From: Symsagittifera roscoffensis
Taxonomy: Eukaryota; Xenacoelomorpha; Acoela; Convolutidae
Reading direction: 5' to 3'
Assembly (NCBI RefSeq): GCF_963678635.1
Contig: NC_087068.1
Location: 37,397,436-37,457,435, forward strand
Length of the DNA stretch: 60,000 nt
Under the pieces are notes generated by a model that saw nothing but the letters and a program-made list of their open reading frames with translations, made no database searches and was not told the DNA's origin. A program made the translations under genes and the position numbers. Shown here in pieces: positions 1 to 9,175 of this stretch. Numbering within the stretch: position 1 is the stretch's first letter; each line of letters begins with the position of its first letter.

Positions 1-648
1 CTCTTCTTCTTCCAGTTCCAATTCGCTTGTTTCTCTCACTTCTTTGAGCTTCTTTATCATCAAATTTTCGGTGTGGGTAAGTCCTACCCCCACTCCCCGG
101 ACAAAAATATTCATCGACGTCCCCGTCGATGTTGTCGGGTCTGAATTGTCCGGTGGAATGTCCAGCGGCCTGTCTGTCGCCGTCCAGCCGAAGAGAGGGT
201 CTTCTGACTTCTTGTGTTTTTCCGCTGACACGTCGACTTGCTGGATACTCTGTCTTCCATGGCCATCGTCTTTGACGTCGCGTATCCACTCTAGTATCCT
301 CAAGTTCGTGTTCTCCCTCCTCTCTATCTCGCTCTGTTCGAGATCCGTCTCCACTTCTGGTGTCGAGTAATCTTCCTGCGGATAGTGTCCTCCATCATCA
401 ATGACCTGCCATTCCTCTTCGGCTTCCAGTTCGCCTGCACTCAGTAATTCCTCGCCCAATTTGTCTGGCTGTATCTTGTCAATCAAGAAGTCATCCCCGT
501 ATCTGTTATATCTCATACCCGTCCGTTTACGATTGCCAGTTCTGGTTCCCGGTGATATTGGTCGATCTGGCTCCATCCACTTCGGCACCTCATCTTGTTC
601 CGGGTCGTTCCAGTCTTCTTCTGCAAACGATCCTGCTTCAGACTCCAC
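1..648 (-). CDS. C-terminal extension of Pol, or a following ORF (partial)
   Basis: The minus-strand frame of pol stays open for 216 codons from just below the TAG at 649-651 to base 1 and beyond. I read every codon and found no stop. The peptide is acidic and hydrophilic, with many Glu, Asp and Gly, and has no motif I recognise. It has no obvious start, so it is best taken as a continuation of the polyprotein after the integrase C-terminal domain, reached only by readthrough or after a nonsense mutation. It could also be the N-terminal part of an extra ORF such as an envelope precursor, but no signal peptide or membrane segment is visible here. Confidence 0.55.
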   Translation of the reverse strand, partial: MESEAGSFAEEDWNDPEQDEVPKWMEPDRPISPGTRTGNRKRTGMRYNRYGDDFLIDKIQPDKLGEELLSAGELEAEEEWQVIDDGGHYPQEDYSTPEVETDLEQSEIERRENTNLRILEWIRDVKDDGHGRQSIQQVDVSAEKHKKSEDPLFGWTATDRPLDIPPDNSDPTTSTGTSMNIFVRGVGVGLTHTENLMIKKLKEVRETSELELEEEE

Positions 649-987
649 CTATATCTTTTCATTGTCGTCCAAGCTCAAGTTTTCATTGCCATCATTTTTC
701 TCTCTGGTGCCTTTTTCATTCACTTCACACGCTGGCTCTACCACCAGGTACTCGAGACCCTCCATGTCTTTCGGTAGGCACCAGTCTTCCGGGGACGGGA
801 CGTGAGGCTTCAGATTTTCGTAATGTGCTGCTCGCCCAGTACTCAAGCGGTAGAACCGTCCTTGTTGATGTACTTCCGTTATCATGAATGGTCCCCTCCA
901 CTTCTTGAGTAGTTTCTTTGTTCCCTTGGGCGGTATGACATTTTGGAAGACCCACACGTATTGGCCCACTTCATATGGCTTCGCTTG
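649..987 (-). pseudogene. Integrase C-terminal (GPY/F-type) domain between two in-frame stops
   Basis: This stretch is in the same frame as pol, after the TAA at 988-990, and ends at a TAG at 649-651. It carries the core of the GPY/F module that follows the integrase catalytic core in gypsy elements: GQYVWVFQN, then KKWRGPF, then a short basic segment. An acidic tail begins before the TAG. The TAA cuts the enzyme exactly between its catalytic core and this DNA-binding module. I infer it was part of Pol and that the stop is a nonsense change, possibly Gln to stop. Confidence 0.75.
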
Positions 988-3900
988 TTATATTTTCTCG
1001 TCATACTTCTTGCGTTGTCTCATTTGTGCTTGCGCCGTGTTCCTCCTGCATAGCTCGTTTAGCTCTTGTTGCCTTTTGATCGCTTCCTTCACATATGCCT
1101 GAGGCGACGTCTTCTTCCCCTCGTATTCTGGGTAGAAGAATGTTATAGGCATTGCCCTCTCCCTGCCCGTCAACATCATGAAAGGACTGATGCCCGTCGT
1201 TGAGTGCTGCGTACTGTTGTATGCTCCTACTACCTGTGGCAGGTATTTGTCCCAGTCCGTCATGTATCTGGAGCAGTACACCCTTAACATGTTGACCAGT
1301 GTCCTGTTCTGTCTCTCTACCAACCCATTGGTCTGTGGATGATAGGTCGTCGAGTGTGCTTGAGCAATGTGCGATCTCTTCATCAATTCTTTCGTCAAGT
1401 CCCCCACAAAGGCTTTGCCGTTGTCCGACTGGAAAGTCATCGGACAACCATACCGCGATATCCAATGCGTTATCAGATGATCACATGTCTCCTCGGCTGA
1501 GGCTGTCTGGCACGGAACCGCTTCCGCCAACTTTGTGAAGTGATCTATTATAACCAGTATTTGGTTATAACCCGACTCCGTCATGCAGATTTTCTGATGG
1601 TCTATCTGCACCACTTCATTGAATTCCGAACTCTCGACAGACTTGAGGGGAAACTTCATCTTTCTTGGGTCTTTTACCTGAAGGCATGCTAGGCAGGCAT
1701 TCACCCATCTCTCGCAAGCTTTTCTCATTCCCGGCCAATCAAACCTATGAAGTATCCTTTGTTGTACTTGATCTATCCCCTGGTGGCCCATCTGGTCGTG
1801 TGATCTGAAAAGCACCTCCGTTTGGTACAATTGTGGTAGTATGATGAGGTTGTGTTTGTGTGATACCTTTTCCTCATCTCTCCTTTTGCACGCTACCACC
1901 CCATCAGCTGTGTGATAAAGTAAGTCTTTCCTTTCTTTGTAGAACTGACTCAAGATCTTGTAGCTGTCTTCCTCAAGTTCCCCTTTCTCCTTGACCCCCG
2001 ACTGGATCAATTTGGAGAGATTACTTGTCATTATGTCATTCTTCTGGGCTCTTATTAAGTCTGACAGCCTATATCTCGCCTTGACATGCTCCTTCAGCGC
2101 CATGATCTGTCCATTCATCTCACCAGGATTGTGGATGTCATCACTCAGTTTCACGCATATCATCCTTTTCACGATTTTCATGTCGTCTTCTGGTACCAGA
2201 TTCGTTCTGACGTTTGAGTTGCACGATAGTTCCCTGAATGGCTTTCTTGAAACCGCAATTTTCTCAAGTTCTTCACCACCTCGTACCTCTTGTGTGTCCA
2301 GATTGTACGTTCCTGAAGATGGATCTGTCTGTAACTCCCTGTCGTGTTGTCTTATCTTCTCTTCCGCCAATATCATGCATAGACTGTCCTGGTCTTCACT
2401 GCTCTCATCCGAATCTTTATCCCAATCTTCACGCTCCCCGGACAATTTCCCTTCTCCGGTTCCTTCTTCTTCCATGAACCTGGACCATTCCCCGGACTCT
2501 TGATCTAGTCCCAGGTGTTCAGCCTCTTCTTTGAACGCCACTTTCTTTTTCCTAACCTTGGTCTGTTCCAGAATGTCCTCAGGGATTTTGTCAACTTGTG
2601 ACCGCACGACGTCCTTGCTGTCAGCCACGCTCCCTGTTGAGGAGTCAGTATTGTTCACCGTCTCTTGTTTCCGAAGTATGGTGACTTCCGGTTCCTCTTG
2701 ACCCTTCTCCTGGATCACGGGTTTGTCATCCGATAGTTTCTCAAGCAGCCTCATTAAATCTTCACCTATTCGGGCAGTTCCCGCCTCTACCTGGTTGAGG
2801 TCATAACCTTTTGCCTTGAGCGTTTCCCTCACGATCTTGGACTTGAGCATTGTTCCTACCGGAATCCTTCTGCTTTTCTTCATGATGGTCTTTTCTGGAT
2901 GTTCTTTAGGTAATTCCGGGTGATCTTCAATCGGTTTGCCTGATTTGTCCAGCCATCTCGTGAGTGGAAGACTGTCGTACGTTTCCTTGTCCATGAAGGA
3001 GAAGCCATCTTTGATCTCAGGTCTGTCCGCCTCTCTTTGTTCTTGTCTCTCGTAGAATTCCGTCTTCTTACTCAAGCTGTCGGCATTTTGATGTTTGTCT
3101 CGTGTTCTATGCTCAATTATCATATTGTATCCATCAAGGCGAACTATCCACCTCCCGATGTAACTCTGGTCCATCGAGTACGTTTTCAGCCAGCTTAGTG
3201 CTCGGTTGTCGACTCGCAACTTAAATGGCTCACTGCCCAGGTACGCCCTGTACTTCTCAACAAAGGTAACCACCGCGAACATCTCTGCCTTCGGTGCTCC
3301 GTACTTCATTTCCGTGTCACTCAGGACTTTGCTCCCGTAAGCTATTGGTCTCAAGACTGTCTTCCCATTCCACTCTTGTTCCTGATGAAGGATTCCTGAA
3401 ATCGCAACTACCGACGCATCCGTGTCCAGCACGTACATCCCTTTCTCAGTCGGCATCCCCAGTACTGGTGCCTCACATAGCTCTTTCTTTATCCTCCGGA
3501 ATGACTCCTCTGCCGCGTTGTTCCATGTGAACTTCTTGCCCTTGTGCCTCATCAATAGTTGCATCGGGTACACCTTGTCCGCGTAGCCTTTGATTAACTC
3601 TCTGTAGTAGTTAGCAAAGCCCAGGAAGCTCATCAACTGGTGTTCCGTCTTTGGTGACTTCCAGGTTAGGACTGCCTCCACGGCGTCTCGATCAGGTCTG
3701 ATGCCGTGCTTGTCTACCATCCTGCCCAAATATTTAATTGAGTCCTTGAGTATCTCGCACTTTGATGGTTTACACTTTAGCCCCGATCTTTTCATGCACG
3801 CACACACCTCGTCAAGTCTCACAATGTGGTCTTCTAGTGTTGGCGTTGCTATTACCACGTCATCCACGTAGCACATTACCAGGTTGCCATACTTCTTTGT

Positions 3901-5814
3901 CACGCCTATCAGCGCGTGTGCCATCAATCGCTGATACGTGGCTGTGGCATTGCAAAGTCCAAACGGCATCCGTTTCCATTGAAACAGACCCAACTCGCAG
4001 GCAAACCCTGTCTTGTCCCTGTCCTGCTTCCGTAGTGGTACCTGCCAAAAGGCCGAGCCTAAATCAAGAGTCGTAAAAAATTTTGCATCACCTAACTTCG
4101 AGAGGCTCTCATCAATCCTAGGTATGGGATAGGCATCCTTCACCGTGACGGAGTTCAGGTATCGAAAGTCACAACAAAACCTCAACTGGTCGCCTTTCTT
4201 TTTGGCCATCACTACTCCACACGCCCACGGTGACTTGGATGGTTCTATCATGTCATACTCTAGTAACGTCTCGATCTCTTTTCTACACGCGTCCGATTTG
4301 TGTGGGGTCATGCGCCTCGCCCCCTCCCTGTGTGGTACCGCGTTTTCCTCAAGTTCTATTTCATGTTCAACGAAATTACAACACCCGATATCCGCCTTAT
4401 GCCTCGAAAAAACTTCCTCGTTCCGCTCTAGTACGTCCTTGATGGCTTCGAGCTGTTCATCTTTCAGTTTGCCCCTCAAATGTTCAATCTCCGGCAGCAC
4501 CGGTTTATCAGTCTGCATTTCATCTAGTGTGGGTCGCTCTGGAAAGTTTGAACAGCTCGACAGCCCATCGTCCGTTTCTGACTTAAGTGATTTAATAAGA
4601 CCTGATGAATCTTTTATTTTCTGCAATCGTCTCAAGATACAAATTTTGTCCCTGTGATTGGGACAATCAACAACTTCATTTTGTTTTGAGTTCTCAATCG
4701 TTTCATATCGAGTTTTAACCGGTAAAGCATATCCCAGTTTCCTCCCTCTCTGTATCGTGATCGGTATATCAAGGGTATTCAACAAGACACTGACGCAGAG
4801 GCCGCTCTTCGTTATCGAGAATGATCTTCCTAAAACAGCAGCACTTTGACTATTAGGATTCGGAACTATACACACTTGCTTGTTGTCACTAAGTTCATTG
4901 TAATTTTTCATCCTCAAGCTTACAATTGCCGCTTCATTAGCTTTTAGCCTCACCCTCCTACTCAAGAATACCGGTGCTTTGTTTTCATTTGCCATTATTA
5001 AATTTACCGGTTTGATTGCGTACCTCCTATCCGGGTTCCGTATCCTGAACATTGCGTTATTTAGATCAATCGTTACGTCGAAATTCCTGATGAAGTCTCT
5101 GCCCAAAATGAATTGGTCAGACTCATCTAGGTTTTCTACTACAAGAAAACTCATCCACAGGTTACGTTCCCCCAGATTGAGCGCTATTATCGGCGTTCTG
5201 CCTAACACGCGCAGGGCTCCCTTGTTCGCAGCCGACAACCGTATTCTCGAATCTATCAAGTAATCTTTGTTGAAGCCCATTCGTTCCCAAGTTTCGATTG
5301 GTATGACACTCAAGACCGCTCCCGTGTCAAGTAACCCACGTAACTGAGTCTTCTTGCCACTTATGTCTAGCACGTGCCCTGTCACATCTGCCTCTGTCCC
5401 GATGTGCATTGCATCTTCTTCAAGCATGGCGCAGTGTCCAATCGATCTCACTTTCAACTCTTCTTTCCCTACGTAGATTTGCCCAATTAGGTCTTCGTCA
5501 CATGTTATCATCGTTCTGGTATAGATGTTGATCCCATCTATATTTAGCATCACCTCGTGTGGACCATAAGCTTCAGTATACCTATTATCAACACGTACCG
5601 ACTTGCTGCCCCCTCTCGTGAGCAGTGCTCTCAACGCTCTAGAAGTCGTTTGTGGGCTTATACAACTCAAGTAATCTGCGTACACGTCAATGTGCATTAT
5701 TGTCTGGTCGCTCGGTTCGCTCAAGTTTCTGGTTACCTCGTGGCCGCCCACTGTGATTATCGACATTATTCTAGCCCCGATTTTCGATATGCCGAATGGC
5801 TTTCCCGTCACCAT
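988..5814 (-). CDS. pol: Pol polyprotein: protease, RT, RNase H, integrase
   Basis: The ORF has 1,608 codons from the ATG at 5,814. Domains in order: aspartic protease with DTGA at about residues 163-166 and ILGRD at 236-240; reverse transcriptase about 480-700 with catalytic YVDD at 649-652; RNase H from about 795 (DTDAS); an unusual acidic linker about 920-1,320; integrase with an HHCC finger about 1,339-1,377 (H-x5-H ... CLAC) and catalytic D1405, D1464 and E1500. All catalytic residues I can check are present. The frame is open upstream to 5,967, overlapping gag by 74 nt, and lies in the +1 frame relative to gag. Translation is therefore probably by frameshift fusion and not from the internal ATG. 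A TAA ends it before the integrase C-terminal domain. Confidence 0.95.
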   Translation of the reverse strand: MVTGKPFGISKIGARIMSIITVGGHEVTRNLSEPSDQTIMHIDVYADYLSCISPQTTSRALRALLTRGGSKSVRVDNRYTEAYGPHEVMLNIDGINIYTRTMITCDEDLIGQIYVGKEELKVRSIGHCAMLEEDAMHIGTEADVTGHVLDISGKKTQLRGLLDTGAVLSVIPIETWERMGFNKDYLIDSRIRLSAANKGALRVLGRTPIIALNLGERNLWMSFLVVENLDESDQFILGRDFIRNFDVTIDLNNAMFRIRNPDRRYAIKPVNLIMANENKAPVFLSRRVRLKANEAAIVSLRMKNYNELSDNKQVCIVPNPNSQSAAVLGRSFSITKSGLCVSVLLNTLDIPITIQRGRKLGYALPVKTRYETIENSKQNEVVDCPNHRDKICILRRLQKIKDSSGLIKSLKSETDDGLSSCSNFPERPTLDEMQTDKPVLPEIEHLRGKLKDEQLEAIKDVLERNEEVFSRHKADIGCCNFVEHEIELEENAVPHREGARRMTPHKSDACRKEIETLLEYDMIEPSKSPWACGVVMAKKKGDQLRFCCDFRYLNSVTVKDAYPIPRIDESLSKLGDAKFFTTLDLGSAFWQVPLRKQDRDKTGFACELGLFQWKRMPFGLCNATATYQRLMAHALIGVTKKYGNLVMCYVDDVVIATPTLEDHIVRLDEVCACMKRSGLKCKPSKCEILKDSIKYLGRMVDKHGIRPDRDAVEAVLTWKSPKTEHQLMSFLGFANYYRELIKGYADKVYPMQLLMRHKGKKFTWNNAAEESFRRIKKELCEAPVLGMPTEKGMYVLDTDASVVAISGILHQEQEWNGKTVLRPIAYGSKVLSDTEMKYGAPKAEMFAVVTFVEKYRAYLGSEPFKLRVDNRALSWLKTYSMDQSYIGRWIVRLDGYNMIIEHRTRDKHQNADSLSKKTEFYERQEQREADRPEIKDGFSFMDKETYDSLPLTRWLDKSGKPIEDHPELPKEHPEKTIMKKSRRIPVGTMLKSKIVRETLKAKGYDLNQVEAGTARIGEDLMRLLEKLSDDKPVIQEKGQEEPEVTILRKQETVNNTDSSTGSVADSKDVVRSQVDKIPEDILEQTKVRKKKVAFKEEAEHLGLDQESGEWSRFMEEEGTGEGKLSGEREDWDKDSDESSEDQDSLCMILAEEKIRQHDRELQTDPSSGTYNLDTQEVRGGEELEKIAVSRKPFRELSCNSNVRTNLVPEDDMKIVKRMICVKLSDDIHNPGEMNGQIMALKEHVKARYRLSDLIRAQKNDIMTSNLSKLIQSGVKEKGELEEDSYKILSQFYKERKDLLYHTADGVVACKRRDEEKVSHKHNLIILPQLYQTEVLFRSHDQMGHQGIDQVQQRILHRFDWPGMRKACERWVNACLACLQVKDPRKMKFPLKSVESSEFNEVVQIDHQKICMTESGYNQILVIIDHFTKLAEAVPCQTASAEETCDHLITHWISRYGCPMTFQSDNGKAFVGDLTKELMKRSHIAQAHSTTYHPQTNGLVERQNRTLVNMLRVYCSRYMTDWDKYLPQVVGAYNSTQHSTTGISPFMMLTGRERAMPITFFYPEYEGKKTSPQAYVKEAIKRQQELNELCRRNTAQAQMRQRKKYDEKI

Positions 5815-5892
5815 TTTTACAGTGTTACAATTCCCGGTCTTTGTTGAGCCTGATACGGCCTCTGGTATTGGGTTTGATCCGGTTAATGCTTC

Positions 5893-5902
5893 GTTAAAAC
5901 TC
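5893..5902 (-). promoter_or_regulatory. Candidate +1 ribosomal frameshift site, gag to pol
   Basis: On the minus strand the end of gag reads GAG TTT TAA, then C. A phenylalanine codon sits on four T's directly before the stop, so peptidyl-tRNA-Phe could slip forward one base onto TTT again and continue with AAC in the pol frame. A slip-prone P-site codon followed by a stop is the known configuration of RF2 and antizyme +1 sites, and Ty3 also joins Gag3 to Pol3 by +1 shifting. The gag/pol overlap runs from 5,967 to 5,894, so other sites in it are possible. This is sequence-based inference only. Confidence 0.45.
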
Positions 5903-7495
5903 TTTCTTTCGATCTCCAGTTTTAGTCGTTGCTCTATTTCTTTCGTCTTTCGCAGCCAGATCCTGCTTCACTTTGTTGATGGCCTCCGCTGCCGCTTTCT
6001 CGTAATCTATTTCTGGGGCTTTCTTCGCCGTGGCCTCTGCTGCACTACCACATTGTGTTACAGCTTTCACTGTTTTCGTTGGTAGCTCCACATTTGGTCC
6101 CTCGAGTTTTTTCGTCTCAAATTCACCCTGTCTGTTTCTCTGGTTCTGCACTGCTGCCAATGCCAACTTGTGTTTTGGATGACTCTGGTTCTTGACCGCT
6201 TCCCAGAAAAACGGACAGTCCATCCTGAAGTGCCCCTCTTGGTTACAGAAGAAGCATCTCGCACCTATTTTGATGATCAAGCCACTATAGAACTCGTGCT
6301 CTTCCATCTGGCTCATATCTTCCTCATCGGGTGCATATCCCAAACTCTTCATGCCCTGTTTGTATGTCGTGCACTCCGCCACATGATGATCAACTGACCC
6401 GCAGTTAGCACACGACCTGCGTTTGTCCATGTCATCTCTAGGCTTGTACCATGACGACCTTTGTGGCTGACTCCCCCCTTGGGTGTTCCTGTTGTCTGAG
6501 TACGAGTATTTCTTGGGTTTCATCAGCATATATTCTCTTGACTTCTGCCTCATCTCTTCTGGGGTTGGCGCACTATCTTTCGACAATGTGTAATACGTTG
6601 CTAACATCGTTCTCAAGTCATCACTCTTTACCCCATCAATGAACTTTGAGGCTATGCTGAAATTTCTTCTATTGGTAGATTCTTCTGGGTCACTCCTTCT
6701 TCTCAAGCTCTCGAGATCATCTAGGAACCTGTCTATCGATTCGTCATCTCTCTGTCTCCTTTTTTCAAATCGCATCATCGCTTGATGACCCTTCATGCCT
6801 GAGCCGAATCTATTCAACAGTATTTCAAAGATTTTGTCCGCGGTATCGCGTTCTTCTTCTTTCTTCGCAACCACGCATTTTAATGCCGTGCCTTCTAAAT
6901 TGCTGAGTATGGCTGTGCATGCTTGTCTTTCATCGTTCAAGTTGTCCTGTTCTAGGTGTAGTCTCATCACTTCCACCCAAGTATCAATGCATCCATCAGA
7001 GTCATCTTTGAATTCTTTTGGCTTCTTGAATGTTTTCCTGGATTTTCCCTCTCTTCTATCATTCGAGTCGGTGTTCCTTGTGGCGAAGGCCTCTAGAGTT
7101 CTATTCATCATTTCCCAAGTGTTTGCCCATGTCATAGCATCCGGACCTGCGTTGCTGTTAGCTGTTGAGTCCCCCGGACCAGTCGTTGTACTTGACGTTC
7201 CATTCTTCATGATCGTTTTAGTAGCTGTTGGTGCTATGCTCACCGTGTTCCGGGTTAAGGGCAACGGTGTCGATTGCCGTTTGTTCCTTTGTGGTTCCAC
7301 AAAGTCAACTCTGGTGCCTTGCGTACGATCCGCTGCCGGTCTTTCTTGTGAAGTAGAATTTCTCAAGATTGCATCCAATTTCGCCTGTATTGCACACGAA
7401 CTTTCTGCTTGATTCTTGCTCATTGTGTCCATTCTCTTTTCCAGGCTACCTAGTTGGCTGTTGACATCATCATATCGGTTTTTCAACTGTTGCAT
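5894..7495 (-). CDS. gag: Gag: capsid-like region and nucleocapsid with two CCHC zinc knuckles
   Basis: This ORF encodes 533 residues; the frame is open up to the TAG at 7,511. The N-terminal 50 residues are heptad-like. About residues 165-310 look like the helical retrotransposon Gag/capsid segment (a DTWVEVMRLHLEQ-type start and the W/F/L pattern of Ty3-type Gag). Two zinc knuckles follow: CANC-x4-H-x4-C at 362-375 and CFFC-x4-H-x4-C at 414-427. The C-terminus is lysine/glutamate-rich and ends in TAA at the predicted shift site. The N-terminal third of the full Gag lies upstream in the same frame, beyond two TAG codons. The first ATG here is therefore unlikely to be the original start. Confidence 0.9.
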   Translation of the reverse strand: MQQLKNRYDDVNSQLGSLEKRMDTMSKNQAESSCAIQAKLDAILRNSTSQERPAADRTQGTRVDFVEPQRNKRQSTPLPLTRNTVSIAPTATKTIMKNGTSSTTTGPGDSTANSNAGPDAMTWANTWEMMNRTLEAFATRNTDSNDRREGKSRKTFKKPKEFKDDSDGCIDTWVEVMRLHLEQDNLNDERQACTAILSNLEGTALKCVVAKKEEERDTADKIFEILLNRFGSGMKGHQAMMRFEKRRQRDDESIDRFLDDLESLRRRSDPEESTNRRNFSIASKFIDGVKSDDLRTMLATYYTLSKDSAPTPEEMRQKSREYMLMKPKKYSYSDNRNTQGGSQPQRSSWYKPRDDMDKRRSCANCGSVDHHVAECTTYKQGMKSLGYAPDEEDMSQMEEHEFYSGLIIKIGARCFFCNQEGHFRMDCPFFWEAVKNQSHPKHKLALAAVQNQRNRQGEFETKKLEGPNVELPTKTVKAVTQCGSAAEATAKKAPEIDYEKAAAEAINKVKQDLAAKDERNRATTKTGDRKKEF

Positions 7496-7510
7496 ATCCT
7501 TTTTGATGTT

Positions 7511-7993
7511 CTAATCTCGTTCTTCATTGGTGGCGTCTACCTTATCTGACATCTCCTTGAGTCTCTCATCTGTTGCCTTGGCCAGGTTAAAGTAACTATC
7601 CAGATACTCGTGTTTGTTGTATCTTAACTCTTTTCTTATCACTTCTCTGTCCTCATCACTGTGCTTTAGTTTTTTGTCAATCTGATTCAGTTTCGCCATC
7701 AAGTCACCCAGCTCAATCGTACCCTCTTCATGGTCAGCCGTCGGTTTATCTTTGGCCGTAGCCTCTGCTTTAGTTTGTTCCTCTCTTGGATTGGCTTCTG
7801 TTGTCTTCGTGCTCACTGACCCAAATGTTCGTGCTCTTTCAGCTTTTGGTTCTTCAGTCATGTTTTCTTTCGTTTTTATTCCGACCATCATCGCCAATCT
7901 TTCTGTAAAAGATGTCTTTTTTACTTGAGAATCTTCTTTCACCGTTTCTTCGGTGTTGCCTATTGCATCTTCCACATTGTCTATTGGTGAGAA
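7511..7993 (-). pseudogene. Gag middle segment between two TAG codons
   Basis: This segment is in the same frame as the main gag ORF (start positions differ by 480 nt) and is bounded by TAG at 7,994-7,996 and TAG at 7,511-7,513. The peptide is about 160 residues, highly charged. Its last 60 residues (LGDLMAKLNQIDKKLKHSDE onward) have coiled-coil heptads that continue without change of register type into the next segment. It is most simply the central part of one long Gag, roughly 800 residues, interrupted by nonsense codons. Readthrough of TAG cannot be excluded. Confidence 0.65.
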
Positions 7994-8296
7994 CTATATG
8001 GGTTTCGGGTTCAGTTCTTCTGCATTGGGCATTGGAGTTGACTCCGTCGCAATTTTCTCTGTTTCATCCACACTTTGATCGGGTGTCTCTAGATCAATCT
8101 CGATGGTGGGTTCTACTCGTTCCCCTTCTGTGCCCTCCTTTGCTCTGTTCTCCGTTGTAATCCTTGTACTGACCATGTTAACTGAAAAGCTCTTCTTTGT
8201 TATCCTCGGACCCATTGATGTTACTTTGCGTAGCGACGAAATATATTTTGCTTCGGTAGATCTATTTTCAGCTACCGGTACCCTGCTCCGCCTCAT
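7994..8296 (-). pseudogene. Gag N-terminal segment
   Basis: A 100-codon ORF from ATG at 8,296 in the gag frame, ending in TAG. It begins with a basic stretch (MRRSRVPVAENR) and becomes Glu/Thr-rich. No ATG lies further upstream in an AT-rich leader, so 8,296 is the likely initiation codon of the full Gag. The stop separates it from the coiled-coil part. Confidence 0.6.
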
Positions 8297-8592
8297 TATT
8301 TACAATTGTTATTATTTACAGTATTATTATCTACAAAATTTCTACTCTAAGGTTAAAAACTCTAAGTAAAAAGAAATTGACAATTCGCTAAAAACAATTT
8401 TTTTTTTTAGACTTTTGAAAACTTTTATATTTTAGGTTAGGATAGGGAATGTGTTGTTATAATTGGTTACTTCAACCTAACTTAGTATTCTTGTCGTACC
8501 CCCTTCCTAATACTGTTCCAAGACTTTCTCTCTACCGTCCCAAGACTATTCAGTGTTGTCCCAGTACTTCTTATAGGTATCCTCAGACCAAT
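8297..8592. other. AT-rich leader between gag start and minisatellite
   Basis: About 300 bp rich in A and T directly upstream of the gag ATG (minus strand), with an A/T run near 8,395-8,410. No ORF or recognised motif. Towards 8,514-8,592 degenerate versions of the minisatellite unit (CCAAGACT) begin. Presumably 5' untranslated leader of the retroelement. Confidence 0.5.
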
Positions 8593-9054
8593 GTCCCAAG
8601 ACCAACGTCCCTAGACCAACGTCCCAAGACCAACGTCCCAAGACCAACGTCCCAAGACTAACGTCCCGAGACCAATGTCCCAAGACTAGCGTCCCAAGAC
8701 TAATGTCCCAAGACCAATGGCCCAAGACCAACGTCCCAAGACCAATGGCCCAAGACTAATGTCCCAAGACTAACGTCCCAAGACCAATGGCCCAAGACCA
8801 ACGTCCCAAGACTAATGTCCCAAGACCAATGGCCCAAGACTAATGTCCCAAGACCAATGGCCCAAGACCAACGTCCCAAGACTAACGTCCCAAGACCAAT
8901 GGCCCAAGACCAACGTCCCAAGACTAATGTCCCAAGACTAATGTCCCAAGACTAACGTCCTAAGACCAATGGCCCAAGACCAACGTCCCAAGACTAATGT
9001 CCCAAGACCAACGTCCCAAGACTAACGTCCCAAGACCAATGGCCCAAGACTGTT
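8593..9054. repeat. Minisatellite, 14-bp unit, 33 copies
   Basis: I count 33 consecutive 14-bp units of consensus GTCCCAAGACYAAY, with a frequent GG start (GGCCCAAGACCAAY). Units differ by one to three substitutions and almost never in length. Degenerate units continue on both sides (about 8,514-8,592 and 9,055-9,175). Because 14 is not a multiple of 3, all minus frames show a repeating Trp/Leu/Gly-rich peptide, which is an artefact. The array lies in what would be the leader of the minus-strand gypsy element, between the gag start and the probable 5' LTR. Confidence 0.97.
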
Positions 9055-9175
9055 TTGTACCAAGACTGCTCTGGTCCAAGACTGCCCCAAGGCTGCACTG
9101 TCCCAAGACTGTGTTGCCCCAAGACTGTCCCCAGACTGCAATGTCCCAAGACTTCTTCGGTACTGTCCCAAGACT

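Larger units (their letters stand above)
1..8296 (-). mobile_element. Ty3/gypsy-type LTR retrotransposon, internal region
   Basis: Reading right to left, the order is gag with two zinc knuckles, then protease, reverse transcriptase, RNase H and integrase, which is the Ty3/gypsy (Metaviridae) order. The left end runs off the window, so the 3' LTR cannot be seen and LTR divergence cannot be used for dating. Gag and Pol are cut by in-frame stops at 7,994 (TAG), 7,511 (TAG), 988 (TAA) and 649 (TAG), but I see no frame-breaking indel inside either protein. The probable 5' LTR is repeat A (10,668-11,556), which would leave a leader of about 2.4 kb. Classification is secure; the outer boundaries are not. 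Confidence 0.93.
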
